Below are positions 11,944-22,800 of a stretch of 64,000 nt of DNA, in pieces (position 1 is the first letter of the stretch; each line of letters begins with the position of its first letter). This DNA comes from Alligator mississippiensis (Eukaryota > Chordata > Crocodylia > Alligatoridae). Under the pieces are notes generated by a model, which was not told the DNA's origin, ran no database searches, and worked only from the letters and a program-made list of their open reading frames with translations. Where the stretch lies: contig NC_081829.1 of NCBI RefSeq assembly GCF_030867095.1, positions 66,671,181-66,735,180 on the forward strand, in the 5' to 3' direction. Position numbers and translations under genes: made by a program.

Positions 11944-12283
11944 TTAAGGACAGTCAGAGGAGGGTGTGACTGCTTCAAACTCTAAACTAGAACTAAAACC
12001 AATCAACATTTGCAGCTCACAGCATAAGGTGTAACAAGACTCCCAGTTTCTACACCCAAAAATGCTATTGTAATCACAAAGGGCACCAACCTGGCTTTAA
12101 AGAAGGAAGGTTTCCTACTGTCTTCAGTGAGGTTAAAGTTTCACTCAAAATATCTAAGTCAAATTCTATGTCTGTTTCAAAGCATCATGAAGTAATCATA
12201 TTACAGAAGAAGGTGCACTAACACCCAAAAGCCTGTGGAAAATTCTGTGTATAATTTTATACTTTTCTCCCTTTTATTTGCAG
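11944..12283 (+). repeat. Displaced copy of lipase gene 1 intron 8 tail
   Basis: It matches 6694-7029 (for example AATGCTGTTGTAATCACAAA against AATGCTATTGTAATCACAAA). It ends in the same polypyrimidine tract, then TTTGCAG, but the exon 9 sequence is absent. It lies downstream of the poly(A) signal, so it is a duplicated block, not a live splice site. Confidence 0.75.
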
Positions 12284-12355
12284 TCACTACTTTCTTACTC
12301 CTCTAAAACTGTCCCTTCACAATCTGTCTCAGCTTTCTCCTCTGTGATTTTAAAA
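12275..12355. repeat. Direct repeat, right copy (partner 10121-10205)
   Basis: GCAGTCACTACTTTCTTACT through TTTTAAAA matches the left copy at roughly 80-85 percent by eye. Confidence 0.6.
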
Positions 12356-13245
12356 TTCCTAGTGGGACACTCTCACTGCGAGGAGGCCCACAGCAGAATG
12401 TGCTTAACAGGAGTAGTCCCTCCTTATTAGGGGGACAAACCACCTTATCACAGGTAGGTAAAGGGGAAAAATGAATTGGGGCAAAAGGGAATGCAAAAGT
12501 GGAGTGGAGTGGGGGTGTGCCTGTCCTCATATGCTCATGGCATACAACCTGGTGGCTCTATGCACCCCACTAGTGTAACCTCTACTGGTGCAGTCGATGG
12601 GGGATGTAGCCCTCAAACACTTGGAAGTTGGAGGGCCCCGTGTTATACAAACAAACTCACTTTGTGTTGTCCAGGAGGATCCCAATTTATGGCACTCCTA
12701 TGATTCTGGATCAGTTTGAAAATAGGTAGCAGAATGCACAGTTTCCATTAGATGTTCTTAACCCTCATCAGTTCTCATGAAACTGTAACTGTTGTTGTTC
12801 TCATGGGGTAACCAAGAGTGAAGAGACCAAGAGTACTTACTGGGAACAGACCCCTAGCCAGGGGAGTTTGCTCAGCTGTAGCAGTGTGGCCATGCTGCAA
12901 TGGGACCTCCTGATCCACCCCAGCACCGCTTTATCATCTCGCCAGGTAAGGCAGATCGGCCTAATTAAGCGGCTGGGGCTATTTCTGGCCCCAGGAGATG
13001 GGACGGGGAGAGGAGAGTAGAAGGAGAAGATGGGGCAGGCATATAGGGTGAATACCCATATGCTGCCCAGAATTGAAGTTCCCAGGAATGGGGCAAGAGA
13101 CCTGCAGGGTCTTTAGAGCTTGGAGGATTTCACACCTATAGAAAAAAAAGAAATGTTTCCACATTAATTGGTTGCCATGGGTAGTCACTTAATCCGGCAC
13201 GGCGTCAATTACTGTAAGTGAGAGGACCCCCCCCCCCCCAAATGC
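12356..13245. other. Intergenic, nothing recognised
   Basis: No gene or known repeat was recognised. A poly-C run lies at about 13226-13240. Confidence 0.5.
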
Positions 13246-13249
13246 TTGT

Positions 13250-13555
13250 TCGCAGCTCTGGCGATCGAGCACTTGTCAATTGAATGCAAGGAGAAGAGAG
13301 AGACGGCCTTTGAGTTCTGAGCTGCTCCACAAATTGTGTCCAAATATCTCTGAAGGCAGCAAGCTTGTTCACAGCTCTCCTTTCCTGATATGTCAGTTTG
13401 TTGTCAAATCTCAGGTAGACGGTGATCCGATGGAATCATTTTAAAATCATGGTGGCACGGAAGTAAGGACACCTGGTGCGTTGCTCCCATAATTCCTCCA
13501 GTGCTTTGTGATCACCATGGTATATGTTAGGATGACTGTATTTGGATCTTGGGGA
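13250..13555 (-). pseudogene. piggyBac transposase relic, middle part
   Basis: Read on the minus strand, the translation contains HGDHKALEELWEQRTRCPYF, RATM and later FDNKLTYQERRAVNKLAAF with RDIW. This is the piggyBac pattern of W..., FR.TMS, RFDDK...R and DK..P.R..W. It continues the N-terminal part at 14121-14700 across an inserted LTR-like block. It is interrupted (a stop after RATMILK) and ends near 13250, before the catalytic aspartates. Confidence 0.65.
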
Positions 13556-14120
13556 GCACTGGATTTGCAGCTGAATAAAGGCTTTTATCTGTGTCTCAGC
13601 AAAAGCTGCTGGTCACAAGGCAAAATGATATATTAAAAATAACATTGCAAATGCTTAGGCAAGCAGTTTTCTAACAAGGCGTAGTGTTGTAGAGTATAGA
13701 GCCCATTGTGTAAGAAGAACAAGATGTAGCCCACCAGCTATCGTCAGGAGATAAAGCAGAAGTAAGACCTTGGAGATGAAGAAGGAGTCAGCAAGGAACC
13801 AGAAAGAACCAGCAAGTGGCCAGAGGAGGCCAGAGCCAAAGTCTTGAGCATGCACTCTGAGGGATGAAATTGGAGTGAATGTTAATGAGCATGAACCAAG
13901 GTGTATAAATGTGGAAAGAACTATTGTTCAATGCTGCTCCCCATGTTCACAGGCTATGTCTGTGAGGGAGCTCACCCAAAGTTGTTTCTATTCTGAATAA
14001 AGCTGTTGCAAGCAATGTGTGCTGGTGTTTGCTCCCTGCTTGCTCTAGCAAATGAGTAACAGGATCCATGAGCAATTGGATCATTGTCTCCCTAGTCATT
14101 GGGCTCTGCATGGAATCAGG
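13556..14120 (+). mobile_element. LTR-like fossil inserted in piggyBac
   Basis: The block splits the piggyBac frame. On the + strand it shows a TATA-like GTGTATAAATG (about 13902), a poly(A) signal GAATAAAGC (about 13996) some 90 bp later, and a GT-rich segment ending in GAGTAACA at about 14060: the order expected of an LTR promoter and polyadenylation unit. Exact ends and target duplication were not resolved. No internal viral genes were seen. Family unknown; looks solitary and old. Confidence 0.5.
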
Positions 14121-14700
14121 GTCTAACAGTATTGACCACTCAGCAGTAGGAGGCCAATGTAGGCTTTCAGCTCTGTTTCGTCCAGCTTTTTCCACTCCTT
14201 TCTATTTTCAGGATGGCTATCATTCCACTCCCTGAATCTTCTTTCTGCCTCTCTGTTTGTTTCTCTTATGATAACAGTCAGGATATCTTGTGTGAGAGAA
14301 ACAGGTGGAACGTTTCCACCACTGTGTCTTTTATTACTTTCTCTTGTTGGCCCAGCACTTTCATGGACTATGTCCTTGTCTGTTCTCTGATGATGCATGT
14401 GGACTTTTTTCCCACACTTGGCCATTCTTTCCTCTAACGTGTCTTCATCTGCAATGTTTTCTGGGGGTGGGTGGCAGTGGTTTTGCTCCACGTCCTGCAG
14501 TAGTTCTCCTTGGTCTTCCACGGTGGCCCCAGGCTATTCCTCTTCCCTTTTCCACTGGAAGTGTTGGCATCACTTCTGCTTGTGGCACCAACTCCTTCTC
14601 ATCTGAGCTGGATGAAGCTTCCATAGACACATGGTATTCTTGATCTGAACAATCTCCCATGTCTGGAACAAAGTCAGCATCCTTACTGCCTTGGGATAAA
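14121..14700 (-). pseudogene. piggyBac transposase relic, N-terminal part
   Basis: Minus-strand frames give an acidic, serine-rich start (SMEASSSSDEKELVPQ), then SLTQDILTVIIRETNREAER and LDETELKAYIGLLLLSG. The last is the start of the piggyBac transposase core (ELKAFIGLLLL.G). The reading frame shifts between 14445 and 14520. This DNA transposon is dead; its C-terminal continuation lies beyond the LTR-like insert. Confidence 0.7.
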
Positions 14701-15460
14701 ATTTCAACAGTGGGTGTGTCACTGTCATCCCCAGTTACCTGTGCAAGACAGACTTCAGCACTGAATATGTGCTACCTTCTCATTGTGGACTACAGAAAAA
14801 GAATTAAAATTGATTACTGTTGAATGCATATAAATAACAATCAAAGCTAAGTTTGTCTACCTATGATGTCACAGAAGTAATTCTGCCCTGCCCTATGGCA
14901 GGGCAGGTAGCACCCTCTCCTCCTGGGCACAGAAGCCAGAGACCAGCATCCACCCTTTGCAGGCAAGCCAAACGTAGGTGGATGCTGTTTGGAAACCGCA
15001 CATGCAGGGGCTTACTGAGAGCAGGTAAAAGGGGCATAGGGGGCTTCAAGCCCTTACCATTGAAGGGAACTACATAGTGTACACTGTATTGCAGTATGAT
15101 GCTATTATATTTCTTTTTTGCTTTCCCTTTGCTCCTTGTCCTCACTTCCAACAAACACAGGCAAATTAGCTTGTATGTTATGAAAGGGGCAGGTGAGGCA
15201 GAGTTTTGCCATGAGAAAAGAGAGCAGAGGTGGATATGGATTTGACAAAGGGATTTTGTTTTTTTTTTCCTTTTTTTTTTTGGCAAAGGGCAGGGTGTTT
15301 TGATGACCTTGCAGCCTGCAAACAAAGTGGTTAGCCAAAGGGATTACTACATCTTCTGCAAAAGCAGAGTGGAGGATGGCCATCCATTAGTTACCATGGA
15401 TACCTGAAATGAACATGAATATGGTGTGAATGAATGCTGACCTTTCAGGTGCATCCATCC
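14701..15460. other. Intergenic, nothing recognised
   Basis: AT-rich sequence with a T-rich run at 15255-15285. No family was recognised. Confidence 0.4.
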
Positions 15461-15469
15461 AAAGTGGCC

Positions 15470-15625
15470 AAACAGGTCTACGCCTGTCATTTATACAGAA
15501 ATTGCATTGGGGTAACAAGTTACCCTAATGCGTTAACACGTGTTTGGTGTAAGTTTTTACCCCATATGGAAAAACACATTCACACCTGGGGTAACATGTT
15601 ACCCTGGTCAGTTTTTCATCCACAG
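15470..15625. repeat. MITE-like repeat with paired GGGTAAC palindromes
   Basis: GGGTAACAAGTTACCC (15510-15525) and GGGTAACATGTTACCC (15589-15604) flank TTTTTACCCCATATGGAAAA. The second is a perfect 16-bp palindrome. Arrangement fits a short DNA transposon relic; ends not resolved. Confidence 0.45.
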
Positions 15626-15652
15626 AGGAAACCATTCATGTAAGCTCACTGT

Positions 15653-17665
15653 TCATAGAATCATAGGGCTGGAAGGGACCCTGAAGGATCATCGGGTCCA
15701 GCCCCCTGCACGAGCAGGAAAAACATCTGAAGTCAGATGACCCCAGCCAGGTGACCATCTAGTCTTCTCCTGAAGACCTCTAGGGTAGATGATTGCACCA
15801 CATCTGGGGGGAGCTTGTTCTATAGTCTGGACACCCTAGCTGTAAAGAAGTTTTTCCTAATGTTCAGCTTGAAACAATCTTTCAGGAGTTTGTGGCCGTT
15901 GTTTCTAGTTTTCCCCCAGGGCACCCTGGTGAACAGCTGTTCACCGAGCCCCTGATGTATGCCTCTGATATAACAGTAAGCCGCAATCAGGTTCCCTCTC
16001 AGCCTTCTTTTCTTTAGACTGAAGAGTCCGAGATTCCTCAGCCTCTCCTCCTATGGCTTGCCATGCAAGTCCCTGATCATACGGGTGGCTCTTCTTTGGA
16101 CCCTCTTGAGCTTTAGCATGTCCTTGTTGAAGTGCCGGACCCAGAAATGGATGCAATACTCCAGCTGCAGCCACACCAATGTTGAGTAAAGTGGAAGAAT
16201 CACTCCTTTGGATTTACTGGAGATTAATCAATTGATGCATACCAGAGTTTTATTGGCCCTAGCAGCTACTGCATCTCATTGCTGGCTCATATTCATACAG
16301 GGATCTATTGTTACCCCCAGATCCCTTTCATTTGTAGTGCTGGTCAGGTTAGCGATGCCCAGCCTGTGGGTGTGCTGGGGGTTCTTCCTTCCCAGATGTA
16401 GCACTTTGCACTTCTCTACGCAGAATGTCATCTGGTTCCATTCTGCCCAACATGACAGCCTGTCTAGGTCTAATTGTACCTGCAGCCTATCTGCGGGTGT
16501 GTCCACACAACCCCATATCTTGGTGTCATCCATGAACTTGGCCAATGGGCTTTTCACCCCTTCATCCAGGTCATTGATGAGATGAAGATATTGAACAGCA
16601 CTGAGCCAAGTACTGACCCCTGGGGTATGCTGCTGCTCACATCTTGCCAGAATGACATTGATCCATTTATTTGGACTCTCTGTGTCCTACCCCACAACCA
16701 GTTTTGCACCCATTTGACAGTCCCGCAGTTGAGCCACATATCTTCCAGGCTCCTGATCAGTACCTCATGGGATACCAGGTCAAAGGCTTTCTGGAAGTCA
16801 AGGTATATGATGTCAACCACTTTTCTCACATCCAGGTAATGAGTCACTTGATCATAGAAAGAAATGAGGTTGGTCAGACAAGACCTGCCCACAACAAAGC
16901 CATGCTGGCTATCTTTCAGTATCGTGCCTTCTGCGAGTTTGTCACAGATAGCCTCTTTGATGACTGTTTCTACTATTTTCCCTGAAATAGAAGTTAAGCT
17001 AATTGGCCCAGGTCTTCATGCTTCCTCTTCTTGAAGATGGGTACAACATTGTTCCTTTTCCAGTCCTCTGAGTTTTCTCCAGAGGCCCATGATTTTAGAA
17101 AGACCTTTGCCAGGAACTCTGTGATTACTTTGGCCAACTCTTGCAGCACTCTTGGGTGGAGTTCATCTGCTCCTGCTTATTTATATACGTATAATTTATT
17201 TAATTGATCATACACCAGTTCTATGGCAATGGTGGGAACAGTGTCAATCCCACCCTGCTTGTTCTGTGCCCTACCTGGCTTGCTGTTCCCCTTGGTTTTG
17301 TGAAAGACAGAGGCAAAGTAGTCATTTAGGAGTTCCATTTTTTCCTGAGTGGTAGTGACCAGGTATCTTGAGGCATTGAGCAGCAGCCCCACTAGTTTTC
17401 CTTTTACTCCCTATGTAGCTAAAGAAGGACTTCTTGTTGTCCTTGATTCTTGTAGCTAGTTTTAGTTTGGTTTCTGCCTTAGCTTGCATAATCTGGTTTC
17501 TACAAGTGCAGGCCATTGTCAAGTAGTCTTCCTTAGAGGCTGTCCCAAGCTTCCATTGTTTGTACACCTCTTTATTTTTTTGTAGGAGGGCTACAACTTC
17601 CCTGCATAGTCAAGAGGGTTTTTTGACCCTTCTGCTACTTTTTCTCTGTAAAAGTTTTTTTTAAT
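15653..17665 (-). mobile_element. CR1 LINE, 5'-truncated, 3' end present
   Basis: On the minus strand the translation has YKQWKLGTASKEDY, then RSCLTNLISFYDQVTHYLDV, VVDIIYLDFQKAFDLVSHEV and IPQGSVLGSVLFNIFISSM, the CR1 reverse transcriptase blocks. The left end (CATAGAATCATAGGGCTGG) is the typical CR1 3' terminus with its short octamer-like repeats. The endonuclease and ORF1 are missing, as expected for 5' truncation. The frame is broken several times. Confidence 0.9.
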
Positions 17666-18137
17666 CTTAGAGGATTTTGTGCACTGCAGTGCCAGTGACA
17701 ACATCCTAAGAAGAAAAACAATTAGAATTAATTAACTTTTAGCTATTGCACAAAATATGCATGTAGGAAATTACCCCATGGGAACATATGAAAGTTAATT
17801 TCAATGAGAATGAAACAGATGAAGCTAAGTACATCTCTTCCTCTATTATTTGTATTTTAACCTGGCAACAGTAGAATTCAGAATCCTAGATTTTGTATCT
17901 AACTCTTTAAACCTCAAACTAAACTTAATTTCTTATTTGTCCAAAATAATACTAAAAAACTAGTGACAGCCTAAGTGTTGTTCTTGTTTGCTCATTATAT
18001 CGGCAGACTTTCTTAAGTACAGAGAGAATAACTATAGCTTTACTGAAACTTTGCTGTTGTTTGTCACTTCTATTAGCAATCTGGCTCCTGAAATGATATA
18101 ATTACATAATCTTGATAGTTCTAGGGGACAATGTAAA
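17666..18137. other. Intergenic, nothing recognised
   Basis: AT-rich sequence between the CR1 and the LTR block; no feature supported. Confidence 0.4.
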
Positions 18138-18374
18138 TGTAACCCTTCTGCCAGGCATTGGTTAGCAGCCAGAAGGGCCAGGTTCACATCTTGGGATACC
18201 CAATGGATTATACCAGTGGCTCAAACCCCAACCCAGAAATCTGGAAGCACTACATTTGGCTAGGGTATTCCACGCAGACAAATCCCCATTCTTGCAAGCA
18301 GTATAAATCCACAAATACAAATTTATTATCAGAATACAAATAAAACAAATAAAAAAACAAAACCTTAAACACAA

Positions 18375-18480
18375 TATAAATGTTATCTCTAAATCTCTAA
18401 AATTTATTAAATCTAAATCTAAATCTCTAAATCTTGTTATCTCTAAATCTCTAAATCTGTTAAATCTAAATCTCTAAAGA
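18375..18480. repeat. Minisatellite of AAATCTCT-type units
   Basis: TAAATCTCTAAATCT-like units repeat with small variations across about 105 bp. Confidence 0.7.
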
Positions 18481-18715
18481 GGTTCATAGACTGATCCTCT
18501 TTAGAGAGACTTTACCCCAGCCAGGGCCAGTCTGGGACTTGGGGCTCTCCAAAAGGTTAGTCCCAGGGTCCACACCAGAGCTGTTTTAAGATTGGGGTTC
18601 ACCACACATTGGGCAGCTGTGTGTGGTTGGTGGTTTGGTTCTGGTGCAAGAGGCCCCTTGTTCCTGGAGAAGTGGTAGAGTACCAATCTTTGTTCCCACA
18701 GAGAGGCTGTGTGCG

Positions 18716-18734
18716 TATGGGGGGGGGGGGGGGG
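18716..18734. repeat. Poly-G tract
   Basis: A run of G almost unbroken over about 19 bases; likely slippage-prone in assembly. Confidence 0.8.
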
Positions 18735-19251
18735 ACGGGAAGAGGGTGGGGGGTGACTGTGGCTCCAGCCAGCATACACACACCTCAAAACTTCTGGATT
18801 ATATGGCTTTTTAAGACAGAAACTACAGGACAAACTCAGAATGGAACCAGGTTGATTACTAACTATACTAACTACAGCTGGCCCAACTACAGAACTTGGC
18901 TGGAGCAAAGGATCATCAAAAGAAACAAAAGGTGAGAGCCAATCCTACTCTCTAGGCCTGGGCTGCAAGTAGTCTGGGTCACACAGCTCTCCTGGGAGCA
19001 GAAGGTTATAAAACTCAATCCCAGCCCAAAGCTAGCTGGATAACAAACTTGCAGGTTTCAAACTTGTTTACAAACTGCCAGGCCTAATTCCTGGCCAGCC
19101 AGCCCAAGGAATCAATACCCTTCTCCCCAGTATTTAATCCCTAAGAAAACCTCAGGAAAGGGGGAAGAAAAGGAGAAGAGAGGAGTTCCCAGACACTGGG
19201 AAAATTCTCTCTCTCTCTCTCTCTTTCTGTCTCCTCCTAAGTATGTAAGTA

Positions 19252-19833
19252 TGTAATCTGGGATCACGCAATGGTGTACCCCATCCTCAATTGGATGGGA
19301 TAGGTGGACAGGCAGCAGTGCTGTGAGAGGGATGCTGTTACTTGGGTACAGATCCCTCTATTCTTTATAAAGCTACACCATACAAAGGGTTCTTAACTAT
19401 ATACATAATTTATTTAATGTATAAAGAATTATATATAATACATATATCCCAAAGAAATAGATAATATTAGAGAAAATTAACCACTATACACTCTTATACA
19501 TACACATACTTACAACTATATTCAGGAATGAGGTTGCGCAGGGTATGCTTTGAGAGTGGCCCCCTTACCCAGGACCCCAAGATCCTTAAGGTAAGCCACT
19601 AGGCCCACAGGGCAATCCCATGAGGGCCTCCAACAGGTAGGTACCAGATTCCCAATATAATACTCAACGAATTAAACAACAAGAAAAATAACAACCTTAA
19701 AATTATTTACCAGCTAAAATATAACATAATTCACACATTACAACCAGTTTAAAAAGTATTAGGTGCAGCTCCCCATTTTGTAGGGCACACTCTCACCCAG
19801 TTCTCTGAGAGGAGGGTGGTGGTGGGGGGGGTC
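19252..19833 (-). repeat. LTR of the Gypsy fossil (3' LTR on the minus strand)
   Basis: It begins TGTAATCTGGG and ends GGGGTCA just before a pyrimidine run (CTTTTCTCCATCCCCTCCCC, 19834-19853), the complement of a polypurine tract. Its first about 150 bp match 25366-25515. Confidence 0.6.
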
Positions 19834-22800
19834 ACTTTTCTCCATCCCCTCCCCTGTGAAGCCCCTTTTCCCTAAACTCACAGTTGTCCTGAGCGGGGAT
19901 GTGGTAGACTTGTTTTTCTCCTGTGTGGGCCTGACTGCTGCTCCAGCATGCCACAGGGGTTACCTTGTTTGTAGGCCGGGGTCCGGCCCTTGGCACCTCC
20001 AAGGTCTCACTGAGGCCAAGGAGTATAATCTTGCATGGAACTCCAGAAAAGACTGGGGGAGGCAGGTGCAGTTCTGGACACGGGGGTCCTGTCCCCGTGA
20101 ATGGGAGGCACAGGCTTCAACTTGTCCTTGAGGAGCGGTCCAGCTGAGTCGTTGCCTTGCTTGGCATTCCTTTCTGCTGTCTCTTCATGGACAACTTGAT
20201 AAGCTGGTTCTCCTCCCGGTGCAGTGGGTCCCAGACTGTGATGGAATTTGGAGGGATACCATCCCACATAGTTGGACTCAGAATCAGGGTCTTCCAGAGG
20301 GGGAGGAGGGGGTTCCCTTCCTTCCCTTGGCTGGATTGTTCGGGGAGGCCATGGCCTATTATGGGGCATTCTTCTCTTAGCAGGACTAGGCCCATGCAGC
20401 TCCCTGATGGGTAGGATGAGATTTCTATGTACAACCCAGCATTGTCCGGATCCTGCTTCGGGGGCAATTTCACAAACAGACAGGTCCCCCATCCTCTTGA
20501 CCATGGAATATGGCTCGCCCCCCCATTGGTCAGTGATTTTATGTTTCCTCCTTAGACCAATGCTCCTCAGCAACACCCGGTTCACTTGGGTCAACCATTG
20601 TTCTCTGACATGGGTGGCATAATGCCTCTTATGTTGCTGTTGATTTCAGCCTGCCAGATCCCCTGCCAGGCAGTAAGCTCATTGAAGATGGTCCCTCAGA
20701 TAGCGAGCATACTGACCTTGAGTTAGGTGATGTCCATAAACCTTCTCCACCCCAAAACATAAATCAATAGGTAAACGGGGCTGTCTCCCAAACATAAGCA
20801 GGTATGGGCTCACCCCAGTAGCATCATTCTGGGTTGCATTGTAAACATGCACCAGGTAGGCCAGATGCTGGCTCCAAGAGGTTTTCTGTTCATGGTGCAA
20901 CATGCCCAGCATGTCTTACAGGGTGTGGTTAAACCGCTCAGCGTATGGATCTCTCTGTAGGTGACATGGGGTGGTGCGTGATTTCTTGATTCCAGCCACA
21001 GTTAACACCTCCCTGAGCAGCTTGCTTTCAAAATCCCTGACCTGGTCGGAGTGTATCTGGGATGGCAGTCCAAACACAACAAAGTACTTCTCCCACAGCA
21101 CCCTTGCCATGGTTGTAGCAGTCTGGTCTCAAGTGGCAAAGGCCTGGGCATAGTGGGTAAAGTGGTCTGTTACCACAAGGACATTGCCCTTTTGGTTTCC
21201 GTCCCCTTCAATAGTGAGAAAGTCCATACATACCAACTCCATGGGCTATGAACTTTGTATGGAATGCAAGTATGCCATACACATTGGCAGTGTCTTTTGC
21301 TTCACACAGCGCTTGCAATTCAAGCATTTGATGTGGCATCTATGGCCAGTAAAATCTCTCTTTTGTCAGGGCCAGGGTGCATTCTACCCCAACATGGCCG
21401 AAGTCAGCGTGGAGGGCCCGAAGAGCCAGAGCCCACTGTTTCCGGGATAGAACTAAATGCAGTACCTCTCGTCCTTCTCCATCATGCACCTCCCAGTGCA
21501 ATATTCCATCTAACAGTCACAGTTTCCCACTCCTTCAAGAGGAGCTTTCCCATGGGTGCGAATCAAAGGAGGGTGAAGTGGGCCCCTTCCTGCGATCACA
21601 ACACACCTCAAATGTCTGAGTCATGTTCCTGAGTAGTGCACCACTCCACCTGGGTCATCTGGGGCAGCACTGAGGGGGTTAGTGTGGTGTAGCGGCTCCA
21701 GGCTTGGGGAATCCCTTTGGGGAGAACCCCCAAGATCTCTGCCATACTGAGGCCACTGGATCCTTCAGCTACAGGATCCCTCACAGGTAGGTCACAAAGG
21801 GCATGAACTGCTTCTGGTTGTAACACGTCCCAAACTGTGGTAGAGGTCAATTGAGACAGAGTGTCTGCATCAGTGTTCTTTCACCCTGCCTGATAGTGGA
21901 GACTAAATGAGTAATCTGCCAGGGCAGTGACCCATCAGTACCCAGTAGCATCTAACTTGGCATTAGTTAGTATGTATGTCAAAGGGTTATTATCTGTCTA
22001 TACTTGGAACATTGTGCCATATAAATAATCCCTGAACTTTTTGGTAATAGCCCACTTGAAGACCAAAAATTCCAATTTGTGAGCTGGGTACCGGGTTTCA
22101 CTCAGTACGAGGCTCTGACTGGTGAATGCCATGGGGCATCTCTGCCACTCATGTATCTGGTAGCGCACAGCTCCTAGCCCTGATAGACTGGCATCCATGT
22201 ACAGTATGAAGGGGCATTTAGGGTCTGGATATGGCAGCACTGGAGCTTTGGTAAGGTACCATATGAATTAGCGGAAGGCTTCTTCACACTGGATGCCCTA
22301 CTGGGGTCTGAAAGGCACAGTAAAACTCTCCCTTCCTCCACCCCTTGGAGACAGGTTCTGAGCCCTCTGATGGGATGCAGACCCCCCCACCTGGTAACCC
22401 TAAGTGAAGTGGTTAAGCAGCCTAGTGATGGTGGCATAGTCTCAAACAAATCATCTATAGAATCCTGCAAATCCCAGGAATCTCTTCAGTTCTCAACAGC
22501 TTGTGGGCCTGGGCCAAGCGGTTACAGCACTGACCTTCTCTCGGTTGGTGCTGATCCCTTCAGGGGATATGATATGCCCCACGTATTTTACTGACGTTGG
22601 ACAAAATTTACATTTGTCAGTCGCTAGTTTTAGCCCAGCTGCCTCCAACCGGTCCAACACATGAAACAGGTGCTTATTGTGCTCCTCTAAAGCTCAGCTG
22701 ACCACAATTATATCATCCAAGTACATGAGCACCTGAGTTATGTGCATGTCTCCTACCAGCCATTCCATGAGTCATTGAAAGGTGGCTGGAGTGCCTGAAA

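Larger units (their letters stand above)
18138..19250 (-). mobile_element. LTR fossil, same family as 46459-47076
   Basis: It starts TGTAACCCTTCTGCCAGG and shares several segments with the LTR at 46459: TTAGCAGC, TTGGCTCAAACCCC, ACAAATTTATTA and CAGTCTGGGACTTGGGGCTC. Orientation is inferred as minus, because AATAAA on that strand lies in the shared AATTTATT segment. The right end is unclear; about 1.1 kb. A tandem repeat lies inside. Solitary or nested next to the Gypsy fossil. Confidence 0.6.

Noticed and set aside
12283-12300. TTTGCAG after the displaced intron as a live acceptor for a third lipase gene
   Set aside because: No exon 9 or exon 10 sequence follows.
20007-20594. 195-residue minus-strand frame as an independent host gene
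   Set aside because: It lies directly downstream of the Gypsy integrase and upstream of the LTR, so it is taken as the 3' tail of that fossil.
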